NCBI RefSeq assembly: GCF_014645655.1
Contig: NZ_BMMD01000003.1
Span: forward strand, 124,001-188,000
DNA length: 64,000 bases
Direction: 5' to 3'
Origin: Agromyces bauzanensis
GTDB taxonomy: Bacteria; Actinomycetota; Actinomycetes; Actinomycetales; Microbacteriaceae
Shown here: positions 43,879 to 52,812 of the stretch, one piece after another
Layout: every line of letters starts with the position of its first letter
Position numbering within the stretch: the first letter of the stretch is position 1
Position numbers and translations under genes: made by a program
Notes under the pieces: model-generated
Told to the model about the DNA's origin: nothing
What the model saw: the letters and a program-made list of their open reading frames with translations, nothing else
Databases searched by the model: none

Positions 43879-45185
43879 TGCGCGCGGATGCCTCGGGCTC
43901 GGTCGAGTCGGCGTCCGACGCCGACGCCGACCAGGCCCGGCGCGCCCTCGCCGCCGTCTGGCGCATCGAATCGGCCCGCATCGTCGCCACGCTGACGCGC
44001 TTCACCGACGACGTCGGGCAGGCCGAGGACCTCGCCCAGGAGGCGATGCTCGAGGCCCTCCGGCAGTGGACCGAGGAGGGCGTGCCGAACAACGCCGGGG
44101 CGTGGCTCACGACCGTCGCGAAGCGGCGCGCCATCGACGGCTGGCGTCGCCGTGAACGGCTCGACGAGCGATATGCCGCAATGGCGCGCGATCTCGAGCA
44201 GCAGGGCGGCGAGGCATCCCGCGACTTCTTCGACCCCGACACCATCGACGACGACGTGCTGCGGCTCGTCTTCGTGGCGTGCCACCCGGTGCTGTCGCGG
44301 GAGGCGCAGATCGCGCTGACGCTCCGGATCGTGGGCGGCCTGTCGAGCGAGGAGATCGCACGCGCGTTCCTCGTGCCCGTCGCCACGGTGCAGCAGCGCA
44401 TCGTGCGGGCGAAGAAGACCCTCGCGGCGGCGAACGTCCCATTCGCCGTGCCCGAGCCGCAGGACTACGCCGAGCGCCTGGGTTCGGTGCTGAGCGTGCT
44501 CTACCTGATCTTCAACGAGGGGTACCTCCCGGCTTCCGGCGAGGAATGGGTGCGGCCGGATGTCTCGGCAGAGGCCCTGCGCCTGGCCCGCATGGTCGCG
44601 AACCTCATGCCCCGCGAGCCCGAGGCGTGGTCGCTCGTGGCCCTCATGGAGTTCCACGCGTCGCGCTTCGCCGCGCGGGTCGCGCGCGACGGGACCCCCA
44701 TCCCGCTCGACGAGCAGGATCGTAGCTGCTGGGATCGAGCGCAGATCGAACGCGGACGCATCGCCCTCGCCAGGGCTGACCGCATCGGCCGGGGCCGCGC
44801 CTCGTACGGGCTGCAGGCGGCGATCGCCGAATGCCACGCCGTCGCGCCCACGGCCGCCGACACCGACTGGGGGCGGATCGTGGTGCTCTACGAGGCGCTC
44901 GGACGCGTCGCGCCGTCTCCGGTGGTCGAGCTGAACCGCGCCGTCGCCGTGGCGATGGCCACCGGCCCCGCGAGCGCGCTGCGTCTCGTCGACGAGCTCG
45001 AGCGGAGCGGCAGGCTCGCGGGCTACCCCGGACTCCGCGCCGTGCGCGGCGAGCTGCTCGCCCGGCTCGGGCGAACGCAGGAGGCGCGCGGCGAACTCGA
45101 GACCGCCGCCCGGCTCACGGGCAACACGCGGGAGCGCGCCGCGCTTCTCGCGAAGGCGGCGGCCCTGCGCCCGACCGCCGGTTGA
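43878..45185 (+). CDS. ECF42-type RNA polymerase sigma factor
   Basis: 435 aa. Region 2 (RIVATLTRFTDDVGQAEDLAQEAMLEALRQW) and region 4 (LTLRIVGGLSSEEIARAFLVPVATVQQRIVRAKK) lie in the first 190 residues. The 240-residue helical C-terminal extension (LSVLYLIFNEGY, WSLVALMEFHASR, ALGRVAPSPVVELNRAVAV, GYPGLRAVRGELLARLGR) is the hallmark of group ECF42. There is no anti-sigma gene. ATG 43878 overlaps the YCII stop; a GTG three bases upstream is possible. The stop codon lies within a REP element. Confidence 0.94.
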   Translation: MRADASGSVESASDADADQARRALAAVWRIESARIVATLTRFTDDVGQAEDLAQEAMLEALRQWTEEGVPNNAGAWLTTVAKRRAIDGWRRRERLDERYAAMARDLEQQGGEASRDFFDPDTIDDDVLRLVFVACHPVLSREAQIALTLRIVGGLSSEEIARAFLVPVATVQQRIVRAKKTLAAANVPFAVPEPQDYAERLGSVLSVLYLIFNEGYLPASGEEWVRPDVSAEALRLARMVANLMPREPEAWSLVALMEFHASRFAARVARDGTPIPLDEQDRSCWDRAQIERGRIALARADRIGRGRASYGLQAAIAECHAVAPTAADTDWGRIVVLYEALGRVAPSPVVELNRAVAVAMATGPASALRLVDELERSGRLAGYPGLRAVRGELLARLGRTQEARGELETAARLTGNTRERAALLAKAAALRPTAG

Positions 45186-45215
45186 GGAGGCCGCTCGCGG
45201 TCGTCTCGAAACCCG
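45179..45215. repeat. REP-like palindrome, family 1, copy A
   Basis: CGGTTGAGGAGGCC...TCGTCTCGAAACCCG. It contains the last codon and TGA stop of the sigma-factor gene. It is related to the element at 18621. Confidence 0.8.
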
Positions 45216-45228
45216 CCTCCGCACGGGC

Positions 45229-45271
45229 CGGGTTTCGAGACGCGTCGCCTCCGGCGGCGCTCCTCAACCCG
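45229..45271. repeat. REP-like palindrome, family 1, copy B (inverted)
   Basis: CGGGTTTCGAGACGCG...GCTCCTCAACCCG, in opposite orientation to copy A. Its GGTTGA on the minus strand supplies the final Gly codon and stop of the RND transporter. The two copies together form a large potential cruciform between the convergent genes. Confidence 0.8.
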
Positions 45272-48200
45272 CGATCGGAGCCGCGCGCCGCAGCGCACGG
45301 CGCTCGCGCGCGCCCTCGACGAGGTTGTAGAGCACGGGCAGCACGATGAGCGTGAGCGCGGTCGACGAAACGAGGCCCCCGATCACCACGAGCGCGAGCG
45401 GCTGCGAGATGAAGCCGCTGTGGCCGGTGACCCCGAGTGCCATCGGCAGCAGGGCGAAGATCGTCGCGAGCGCCGTCATGAGGATCGGCCGCAGTCGTCG
45501 TGACGAGCCGTGCAGCAGGGCGTCGCGCACGTTCATGCCCCGGTGCCGGTACTGGTTCACGAGGTCGACGAGCACGATGGCGTTCGTCACCACGATGCCG
45601 ACGAGCATGAGCACGCCGACGAGCGACGCGACACCGAGCGGGACGCCGGTGATCACCTGCAGCGCGATGGCGCCGGTGGCCGCGAACGGCACCGACACGA
45701 GCAGCAGCAGGGGCTGCAGGAGCGATCGGAATGTCGCCACCATGACGATGTACACGATGAGGATCGCCGCGAGCAGCGCGAGTCCGAGCTGCGCGAACGA
45801 CTCGGCCTGGTCGGCCGCGACGCCGCCGATCGAGGCGGTCGCACCGGCCGGGAGGTCGGCGCGCTCGATGGCGGCCGTCACCTGTGCGGTGGCCGTGCCG
45901 AGGTCCTCGTCCTTCGGTGTCGCCGAAACGGTCGCGCTGCGCAGGCCCTGCACGGTCGTGACCGACGACGGCCCGTCGACCTCGCCGACGGTCGCAAGCG
46001 AGTCGAGCGGTACGAGGCCCGCAGGGGTCGGTACGTCGAGCGCCGAGAGCTCGCCTATCGTCGCGGGCGGGTTCTCGGTCGCCAGGTAGATCGTGAGCGT
46101 CTTCTCATCGATCACGACCGAGCCGGCGGACTGCGGCTGCGTGGCGGCCGAGACGTAGCCGCCCAGGGCGACCTCCGAGTAGCCCGCGGCCGCGGCATCC
46201 GTTCGGTCCACCTCGACGGCGATGTACCGGCGCGATTCCGACAGGTTCGACGTGGTCTGAGCGAGCGAGTCGAGCCCGTCGAGCTCCTCCAGCACCGACT
46301 CGGTCGCCGCGGCCAGGTCCTCGGCGTTCGATGCGGTGACGTCGACCTCGATGTCGGTGGAGGCGCCGAAACCGCTCGAAGCGGCGAGGGTGACCTCGCC
46401 GACGTCCTCGAGCTCGTCGAGTTCCGACCGCACCGATGCCTGCAGGGCATCCTGATCGGCGCCCTCGTCGGTGGTCACCGAGTACGTCACGGTCGCGCCG
46501 CCTCCGCCGCCGAGCACCGCCGCGAGACCGCGCCCGCCCGAGCCGATCGACGTCTGCACGGTCTCGACGCCCTCGGTGTCGCGGATCACCTTCTCGACGG
46601 GCTGCGACGCCTCGTCCATGGCCTCGAGGCTCGAGCCGACGGGGAGCTCCTGGGTGACCTGGAAGGTGTTCTGACCCGAGGAACCGAGGAAGTTCGTCTT
46701 CATGAACGGCGTGAGTGCGATCGTACCGCCGAGGATGAGCACGGCGATGATGATCGTGACCACGCTGTGCCGCAGCGTCCACTCGATGATCGGCAGGTAG
46801 CCGCGCTGCAGGCGCGACGGGTGCTCGAGTTCGTCGACGGTGCGCGCTGAGCCCGTCGGAGCGGCCGCGGGGCTCGTCTCCTCGACGAACGCGGCCGCCG
46901 CGATCTCCGCCTCGTCCTCGTGCCTGTGGACCCTGGCCGGCTTCAGGAACCAGTACGCGAGCACCGGCACGATCGTGAGCGAGACGAGCAGCGACGCGAG
47001 GAGCGCGATCGTGACCGTGAGCGAGAAGGGACGGAACAGCTCCCCCGTCACGCCCTCGACGAGCGCGATGGGCAGGAACACGGCGACGGTCGTGATGGTC
47101 GACGCCGTGATGGCGCCGGCGACCTCGCGCACGGCGCGGATGATCGTCGACGCCTTGTCGGCGCCCTCGACGAGGTGCCGCTTGATGTTCTCGATGACCA
47201 CGATCGAGTCGTCGACGACGCGGCCGATCGCGATGGTGAGCGCGCCGAGCGTGAGGATGTTGAGCGTGTAGTCGGCGGCCTGCAGCCCGATGAACGTGAT
47301 GAGCACCGACGTCGGGATGGAGATCGCGGTGACGAGCGTCGCCCGGATCGACATCAGGAACACGAGGATGACGAGGACGGCGAACGTGAGGCCGAGCAGG
47401 CCCTCGGTCGCGAGCGACTCGATCGACTGCTGGATGTAGGGTGCCTGGTCGAACACCACCGTGAACGTCGCGCCGGGGTTCGTCGTGTCGAGCGACGACT
47501 CGAGGTCGGGCAGCAGCGCCCGCACGGCGTTCGACACCTCGACGGTGTTGGCGGCGGGGAGCTTCGTCACCGAGATCGTGAGCGCGGGCTCGCCGTTCAC
47601 GCGCGAGATGCTCGTCACCGGGTTGTCGGTGAGTTCGACGGATGCCACGTCGTCGATGGTCGTGGCGACGGTCCCTGAGCCCGTCGAGGGACCCGAATCC
47701 GCCGCAGCACCCGCGCCGAGCACCGGCAGGCCGGCGATGTCGTCGACGCTGCCGAGGCGAACGCCGGCCTGCACCGCGAATGTCGAGTCGCCCTCGGTGA
47801 TCGTGCCGGCGGGGACGAGCAGGCCGTTCTGCTGCAGCGCATCGCGGATCGCCTGCTGCGTGAGGCCGCGCGCGGCGAGCTCTGCGGGCTCGGGGGTGAT
47901 GGTGACGCGCTGGCCGACATCGCCGACGAGCGTCGACTCGCGCACGCCGTCGACGTCGTTGATCTCGCCGAGCGTGGTACGCGTGATCTCGTCGGACAAC
48001 GCGCTCACGTCGTCGACGCCCGTCACGGCGACCGCGATGACGGGGAAGTCGTCGAGGCTCAGTGCGAGCACCTGCGGCTCGACGTCCTCGGGAAGGTCCG
48101 CGGCGATGCGATTGACCGCCGAGAGCAGCTTCTGCTCGGCGAAGGCGAGGTCGGTGCCGTAGGTGAAGCTCGCCGTGACCCGTGAGAGCCCGGTCGAGCT

Positions 48201-48452
48201 GGTGGTCGATGCGGTCTCGAGGCCGGTGATGCCCTGGATGGCCGTCTCGATCGGCGTGGAGACATCCGTGTTCACGACGTCGGGCGACGCGCCGGGATAG
48301 GCGGTGACGATCGACAGCTGCGGGAACGCGATCGACGGCGCGAGCTCCTGCTTGAGGTTCGTGAGCGAGATGCCGCCGAAGATCGCGACGACGACGGTGA
48401 CGAGTGCGATGAGCGCCCGGTTCTTCATGCTGAGCGCGGCAAGCAGGTGCAT
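45264..48452 (-). CDS. RND-family efflux permease (AcrB/SwrC-like)
   Basis: 1062 aa. Classical RND layout: helix 1 (ALIALVTVVVAIFGGISL), the first large external loop (AYPGASPDVVNTDVSTPIE), helices 2-6 with the proton-relay region IAIGRVVDDSIVVIENIKRH, a cytosolic loop near 530, the second external loop, and helices 8-12 (LVGVLMLVGIVVTNAIVLVDLVNQYR). A Ser/Gly/Thr-rich insert (DSGPSTGSGTVATT) lies in the first loop. No membrane-fusion partner is adjacent, as is usual in Gram-positive members. ATG 48452 is preferred; an in-frame GTG at 48458 is possible. The last codon and stop lie in a REP element. Confidence 0.93.
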   Translation of the reverse strand: MHLLAALSMKNRALIALVTVVVAIFGGISLTNLKQELAPSIAFPQLSIVTAYPGASPDVVNTDVSTPIETAIQGITGLETASTTSSTGLSRVTASFTYGTDLAFAEQKLLSAVNRIAADLPEDVEPQVLALSLDDFPVIAVAVTGVDDVSALSDEITRTTLGEINDVDGVRESTLVGDVGQRVTITPEPAELAARGLTQQAIRDALQQNGLLVPAGTITEGDSTFAVQAGVRLGSVDDIAGLPVLGAGAAADSGPSTGSGTVATTIDDVASVELTDNPVTSISRVNGEPALTISVTKLPAANTVEVSNAVRALLPDLESSLDTTNPGATFTVVFDQAPYIQQSIESLATEGLLGLTFAVLVILVFLMSIRATLVTAISIPTSVLITFIGLQAADYTLNILTLGALTIAIGRVVDDSIVVIENIKRHLVEGADKASTIIRAVREVAGAITASTITTVAVFLPIALVEGVTGELFRPFSLTVTIALLASLLVSLTIVPVLAYWFLKPARVHRHEDEAEIAAAAFVEETSPAAAPTGSARTVDELEHPSRLQRGYLPIIEWTLRHSVVTIIIAVLILGGTIALTPFMKTNFLGSSGQNTFQVTQELPVGSSLEAMDEASQPVEKVIRDTEGVETVQTSIGSGGRGLAAVLGGGGGATVTYSVTTDEGADQDALQASVRSELDELEDVGEVTLAASSGFGASTDIEVDVTASNAEDLAAATESVLEELDGLDSLAQTTSNLSESRRYIAVEVDRTDAAAAGYSEVALGGYVSAATQPQSAGSVVIDEKTLTIYLATENPPATIGELSALDVPTPAGLVPLDSLATVGEVDGPSSVTTVQGLRSATVSATPKDEDLGTATAQVTAAIERADLPAGATASIGGVAADQAESFAQLGLALLAAILIVYIVMVATFRSLLQPLLLLVSVPFAATGAIALQVITGVPLGVASLVGVLMLVGIVVTNAIVLVDLVNQYRHRGMNVRDALLHGSSRRLRPILMTALATIFALLPMALGVTGHSGFISQPLALVVIGGLVSSTALTLIVLPVLYNLVEGARERRALRRAAPIAG

Positions 48453-48648
48453 ACCCACGATTCTCGCAGGGGCATGATGGCCGGCATGTCACGGCCGGCT
48501 GTGAATCCACTCGGCGAGGATGCTGGACTCCGGCCTGCCGCCGCCGCTGACGTCGGACGAGCGTGGGGATGAGCAGATGACGTCGGCGGTCGCCGTGCGG
48601 CAGACGCCGTGGCCTCGTCCCGGCACCGGACCCGGCGCCTTTCGCAAG

Positions 48649-50088
48649 TCAGACGACCGAGGACAGCAACTCGGGTTCGGACTCCGCGACGGGCGCGTTG
48701 GCGAGCGACCGCCATGTGCGGGCGAGCGCCTGCACCGCGGCATCCGTGAGCTCGGGTGAGTAGCAGATGGGCAGGCGGATGAACCGCTCGAACGCCCCGT
48801 CGATGCCGAAGCGCGGCCCGGCCGCCACGAGGAGGCCTTCGCGGCGAGCTGCGAGCGCGAGCTGCGAGCTCACGGGCGCGCCGAGTCCGACCCACGTCAC
48901 GATGCCGCCATCGACGTGCGGCACGTCCCACTCGGGGATCGCGTAGGCGAGCAACGCCTCGAGTCGGTCGCGTCCGGCGCGCAGCTGTTCCCGGCGGAGG
49001 TCGAGGATCTCGTCCATGCGTGCGAGCGCCCGCGTGATCATGAGCTGCTCGAGGATGGGCGTGCCGAGATCGCCCGGCGATCGCACGGCGAGGAGCCGCC
49101 GGATCAGCGGGCGCTCGGCGCGGATCCAGCCCACGCGCACGCCGCCCCAGATCGTCTTGCCGACCGAACCGATCATCACTGCCTGCCCGTCGGCTGCCAT
49201 GGGCGGGAACTCGCCGACCCGGTCGATCGAGAGTTCGGCCGTGGTCTCGTCGGCCACCACGACGGTGCCCTGGCTCGCGGCCGCATCGAGCACCTGCTGC
49301 CGGGCGGTGCGACTGAGGGTGCGGCCCGTGGGGTTCTGGAAGTCGGGCATGAGGTACGCCATGGCGGGATTGGAGTGCCGGATCGCCTGCACGAGCGCCG
49401 CCGTCTCCTCGCGCTCGTCGGCGCCCGAAGCGCACGGCGAGGCGGGCACCGGCACGAGCCGCGCGCCGGCGGCCCGCAGCGCCTCGTACGCGTGCGGGTA
49501 CGTGGGCACCTCGATGAGCGCTCGGTCGCCGCGGCCGATGATGGCGCGGGAGAGGAGCGCGATGGCGTGCTGGGCGCCGATCGTCACCATGATCTGCTCG
49601 GGCGTGGTCGGCAGCCCCCGCACCGTGTACCGGTCGGCGATCGCCGCGCGGAGCCCGGGCGTTCCGATCGGGTCGTAGCCGGCATCCGACAGGTGTGCGG
49701 GAAGGTCGTCGGCCGCCTGCCGAGCGAGCTCCGGCAGCCGGGGCAGCGCGGGCGGCGCGGCCTTGGAGAAGTCGAGGTATTCCGTCTCGAGGGGTGCGGG
49801 GAGCACCGCCGGAGCGCCCGGCAGGCGCGCGACACTGCCGGAGCCCCGCACGCTCTGCAGGAGGCCCTGCTCGCGGAGGTGCCGGTAGGCGGCCGTGACC
49901 GTCGTGCGGCTGCACCCGAGTCGATGGGCGAGATCGCGCTCGGCCGGAAGCCGGGTGCCGACCGCGATGCGCCCGTCGAGGATGAGGAGGCGGATGCGTT
50001 CGGCGAGTTCCTCGTAGGCGCTGCCCGCGCCGCGCCAGTCGCCGAGGAGCAACTCGAGCGAGCGAGCCGTGAGCGTGAGATCCGCCAT
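48649..50088 (-). CDS. MocR-type regulator (GntR HTH fused to PLP aminotransferase fold), YczR-like
   Basis: 479 aa. GntR winged helix about 20-90 (LAERIRLLILDGRIAVGTRLPAERDLAHRLGCSRTTVTAAYRHL), then a class-I aminotransferase-like domain about 110-465 with YDPIGTPGLRAAIA, the Asn/Pro loop PDFQNPTGRTLS and the PLP-lysine region SVGKTIWGGVRVGWI. It is divergent from a YczE membrane protein with a 62-bp shared gap, the arrangement of known YczR-YczE pairs, so it probably controls that gene through the repeats between them. Confidence 0.93.
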   Translation of the reverse strand: MADLTLTARSLELLLGDWRGAGSAYEELAERIRLLILDGRIAVGTRLPAERDLAHRLGCSRTTVTAAYRHLREQGLLQSVRGSGSVARLPGAPAVLPAPLETEYLDFSKAAPPALPRLPELARQAADDLPAHLSDAGYDPIGTPGLRAAIADRYTVRGLPTTPEQIMVTIGAQHAIALLSRAIIGRGDRALIEVPTYPHAYEALRAAGARLVPVPASPCASGADEREETAALVQAIRHSNPAMAYLMPDFQNPTGRTLSRTARQQVLDAAASQGTVVVADETTAELSIDRVGEFPPMAADGQAVMIGSVGKTIWGGVRVGWIRAERPLIRRLLAVRSPGDLGTPILEQLMITRALARMDEILDLRREQLRAGRDRLEALLAYAIPEWDVPHVDGGIVTWVGLGAPVSSQLALAARREGLLVAAGPRFGIDGAFERFIRLPICYSPELTDAAVQALARTWRSLANAPVAESEPELLSSVV

Positions 50089-50104
50089 CAGGCCACTCTA
50101 GGCG

Positions 50105-50141
50105 AATTGGCTTCTTGCGAGAAGGCCAATTTGAGAATTGG
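50105..50141. promoter_or_regulatory. Predicted YczR operator in the yczR-yczE gap
   Basis: AATTGGC-TTCT-TGCG-AGAA-GGCCAATT forms an imperfect 27-bp palindrome at 50105-50131. A third AATTGG follows at 50136-50141. MocR proteins commonly bind repeated half-sites of this kind between divergent genes. TTGCGA at 50115-50120 may also serve as a -35. Confidence 0.5.
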
Positions 50142-50150
50142 ATTGCTGTC

Positions 50151-50876
50151 ATGCCCCGCCCCTTCGTACGTCCCTCCGATTCCGCCCCGTTGCTCGCGCG
50201 TCGCCTCGTGCAGCTCTTCACCGGGCTGTTCCTCTACGGCATCGGCATTGCGCTCATCGTGCGCGGCGAGCTCGGCGTCGCCCCGTGGGACGTGCTCACG
50301 CAGGGCATCGCCAAGCAGACGGGCTGGACCTTCGGCGTCATCACCATCGTGACGAGCGCCGTCGTGCTGCTGCTCTGGATCCCGATCCGCCAGAAGCCCG
50401 GCTTCGGCACCGTGATGAACGCGCTCCTCGTCGGACCCTTCGCCGACGTCGGGCTCTGGCTCATCCCGCCGGGCCTCGACCTCTGGGTGCGCGTGCTGCT
50501 GCTTCCGGCCGGCATCGTCGTGGTCGCGATCGCCACGGGCCTCTACATCGGCGCCCACTTCGGTCCCGGTCCGCGCGACGGACTCATGACGGGCCTGCAC
50601 CGCGTGACCGGCTGGAAGATCTGGATCGTGCGCACCGGCATCGAGGTCGTCGTTCTCGCCGCCGGCTGGCTCCTCGGCGGCAACGTCGGCATCGGCACGC
50701 TGGCCTTCGCCCTCCTCATCGGCCCCCTGTGCGGGTACACGATCCCGCTCTTCGCGATCAAGCGATCGAACCGGATGCCGCAGCCGGCCGCCGGAACCGC
50801 AGGCGTCGCCACTCCGGGCGAAGCGGATGCACCGACGCCGACCGGCCCCGTGGCATCCGTCACCGCCGCATCCTGA
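50151..50876 (+). CDS. YczE-type integral membrane protein
   Basis: 241 aa with five or six membrane helices: LVQLFTGLFLYGIGIALIVRGELGVAPWDVLTQGI is the family hallmark, followed by GPGPRDGLMTGLHRVTGWKIWIVRTGIEVVVLAAGWLLGG. The cytosolic tail is Ala/Thr/Pro-rich. The substrate is not established for the family. ATG 50151 was chosen over a start 12 codons upstream, which would fall inside the operator repeats. Confidence 0.92.
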   Translation: MPRPFVRPSDSAPLLARRLVQLFTGLFLYGIGIALIVRGELGVAPWDVLTQGIAKQTGWTFGVITIVTSAVVLLLWIPIRQKPGFGTVMNALLVGPFADVGLWLIPPGLDLWVRVLLLPAGIVVVAIATGLYIGAHFGPGPRDGLMTGLHRVTGWKIWIVRTGIEVVVLAAGWLLGGNVGIGTLAFALLIGPLCGYTIPLFAIKRSNRMPQPAAGTAGVATPGEADAPTPTGPVASVTAAS

Positions 50877-50877
50877 C

Positions 50878-51140
50878 GTCGATCCTGCGCAGCCGCTGCA
50901 GCGTGCGCTCGGCGTGGACGGTCACCGCGTCACGCACGACTCGGCACCGGCCCGGCCGCCGTAGTTCGCAGCGAAGCGCTCGTCGGCCAGGTACATGTCG
51001 GCGAGTCCGAGGAAGTACTCCTTCGTCGGCTGGCCCCCGCCGGGGGGTCGATGCCCCGCTCGCACGCCGCCGTCCAGTCGCTGCCGAGCTGCACGTGCCC
51101 GCTGCTACCACGCCGTCTTGTCGGCGGCGCTCAGCCATCC
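50878..51140 (-). pseudogene. Remnant of a TipA-like (TipAS domain) regulator
   Basis: The 355-bp gap between yczE and the DUF4097 gene is not empty on the minus strand. One frame encodes KEYFLGLADMYLADERFAANY and then stops at 50922. The next frame continues with VRDAVTVHAERTLQRL. Joined, they match the end of a TipAS ligand-binding domain (...GLADMYxADERFxxxY...xxVRDAVxxxAER). Upstream, SDWTAACERGID is a possible trace of the earlier helix. The N-terminal MerR domain is absent and at least one frameshift is present. Confidence 0.5.
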
Positions 51141-51172
51141 CCCTCTGCGGATAGTTGCGTCCGGCCTACACG

Positions 51173-51212
51173 CGATATATCGTGAGTGCAAGGACGGACG
51201 CGATATATCGCG
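51173..51212. promoter_or_regulatory. Two ATATAT-centred palindromes, predicted PadR operators
   Basis: CGATATATCG at 51173-51182 and CGCGATATATCGCG at 51199-51212, with centres 28 bp apart. A possible promoter (TTGCGT at 51155, TATCGT at 51178) places the first site on the -10 and the second just after the start of transcription. This is the expected layout for autorepression by the PadR encoded downstream. Confidence 0.65.
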
Positions 51213-51231
51213 ACTGGAGAGGGGAAGTACC

Positions 51232-52128
51232 ATGACCATCGAGAAGTGGGTCATCGCACCCGGAGAGTCCCGGGTCATCGACCTCGAACTCGTACGCAAG
51301 CTCAAGGTGAGCCTCATCGGCGGGAAGGTCGACGTCATCGCCCACGATGAGCCAGGCGCCCGCATCGAGATCAGGGGCGTCACCGGCAAGGACCTCAAGG
51401 TCGAGATCGACGGCGACGTGCTCGAGATCGACCACCCCCAACTGCGCTGGGACAACTTCATCGAGGCGTTCAAGGGCTTCGTCGGCAGCGCCAAGGCCGA
51501 GGTGTCGATCCTGGCGCCGCGCACGGTCGCGCTGAAGCTCGGCGTCGTCTCGGGCGACGCGCTCGTCTCGGGCTTCGCCGGCGATGCGAAGCTCAACACC
51601 GTCTCGGGCGACATCGTGCTCGACAGCCACGAGGGCGATGTCGAGCTCTCGAGCGTCTCGGGCGAGGTCTCGGCGGGCAACCACACAGGTCGCATCACGG
51701 CGCACTCCGTCTCGGGTGACGTCGTCGCGACGGGCGACATCGTCGCGTTCAACGCCGACACCGTCGCGGGCAACATGATCATCGACACCGAGGGAACGCC
51801 CGACCGCATCGACACCAACACGGTCTCGGGCGACCTCACGGTGCGCTTCGAGCCCGGCACGGGTGCGCGGTACCGCATCAACACCGTGGGCGGCACGGTG
51901 CTGCTCGACGACATGACCGTCAAGGGCATGCTCGGCAAGGGCTTCGAGCGCGTCGTCGGCGAACTGTCCGGCCGCTGGCTCGACCTCGGCGCGAACAGCG
52001 TCTCGGGCAACATCTCCATCATGCGACGCGACGGCGGCAAGACCGGAACGACGGATGCCGCGGCCGGAGCCCGGGCGCAGGCCGGCGCGTCTCAGTCCGA
52101 CCCGAGCGAGGGCGAGGCGTCGGCATGA
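51232..52128 (+). CDS. DUF4097 (adhesin-like beta-helix) protein
   Basis: 298 aa without a signal peptide. A repeated beta pattern with the periodic word VSG (GVVSGDALVSGF, NTVSGDIVLDS, SSVSGEVSAG, HSVSGDVVATG, NTVSGDLTVRF, NSVSGNISIM) forms a right-handed beta-helix typical of DUF4097. The C-terminal 30 residues are Ala/Gly/Ser-rich. Preceded by AGAGGGGA and by palindromic operators; the stop overlaps padR (ATGA). The function is unknown, though the family commonly pairs with PadR regulators in actinobacteria. Confidence 0.92.
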   Translation: MTIEKWVIAPGESRVIDLELVRKLKVSLIGGKVDVIAHDEPGARIEIRGVTGKDLKVEIDGDVLEIDHPQLRWDNFIEAFKGFVGSAKAEVSILAPRTVALKLGVVSGDALVSGFAGDAKLNTVSGDIVLDSHEGDVELSSVSGEVSAGNHTGRITAHSVSGDVVATGDIVAFNADTVAGNMIIDTEGTPDRIDTNTVSGDLTVRFEPGTGARYRINTVGGTVLLDDMTVKGMLGKGFERVVGELSGRWLDLGANSVSGNISIMRRDGGKTGTTDAAAGARAQAGASQSDPSEGEASA

Positions 52129-52751
52129 CTCCCCCCGTCTTCGCCCACGGCAACCTGCGCCTGTACCTGCTGGCGCTCCTGGAGGAGCGGCCGCGGCACG
52201 GGTACGAGCTCATCCAGGCGCTGTCCGAACGGTTCGGCGGCACCTACAGCCCGAGTGCCGGCACGATCTACCCGCGGCTCTCGAAGCTCGAGGAGGAAGG
52301 CCTCGTGACGAAGTCGACCGACGGGCGAAAGACCGTCTACGAGATCACGGATGCCGGCCGCGCCGAACTCGACGCCCGGCGCCACGAGCTCGACGCCATC
52401 GAGGACGACCTCACCGATTCGGTTCGACGCCTCGCCGACGGCGTGCGCGCCGAGGTGAACGACGCGATGCGATCGCTTCGCGCCGAGCTCGCGTCGGCCG
52501 CCCGCGAGGCGAAGCGCCAGGCCACGAGCGCCTCGGCGAGTGCCACGGCCGCCGCCAACGCCACCCACCTCGAGTCCGCCCGTGCGGTGCACGAGGCCGA
52601 CCTCGCGATCAACGAGTTCCGGCAGCAGCTCCGCACCGACCTGCGCACGCACGCGCACCGGGGCAGCCTCGGGCCCGAGTCGGTGGCACTGCTGAAGTCG
52701 CGACTCGCTGAGGTGCGCGCCGACGTGCTCGCCACGCTCGCCGAGCGCTGA
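52125..52751 (+). CDS. PadR-family transcriptional regulator
   Basis: 208 aa. Winged helix about 8-90: NLRLYLLALLEERPRHGYELIQALSERFGGTYSPSAGTIYPRLSKLEEEGLV. The C-terminal half is a long Ala-rich helical region, possibly a coiled coil for dimerisation. Coupled to the DUF4097 gene and likely to repress this operon through the two upstream palindromes. Confidence 0.95.
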   Translation: MTPPVFAHGNLRLYLLALLEERPRHGYELIQALSERFGGTYSPSAGTIYPRLSKLEEEGLVTKSTDGRKTVYEITDAGRAELDARRHELDAIEDDLTDSVRRLADGVRAEVNDAMRSLRAELASAAREAKRQATSASASATAAANATHLESARAVHEADLAINEFRQQLRTDLRTHAHRGSLGPESVALLKSRLAEVRADVLATLAER

Positions 52752-52812
52752 GCTGCGCCCGCAGGTCCTGGAACGGGTGGAGCGTGTCGGCGGGGCGTGA
52801 TCCAATCGGTCC

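Noticed and set aside
46105-48510. 801-codon open frame in another frame of the RND gene
   Set aside because: Arg/His/Asp-rich shadow of the RND transporter with no recognisable domain.
48453-48648. Possible small gene between the RND and MocR genes
   Set aside because: An open frame ends in SSILAEWIHSRP but lacks a ribosome site, a start near the conserved part and any known family. It was left as unassigned intergenic DNA.
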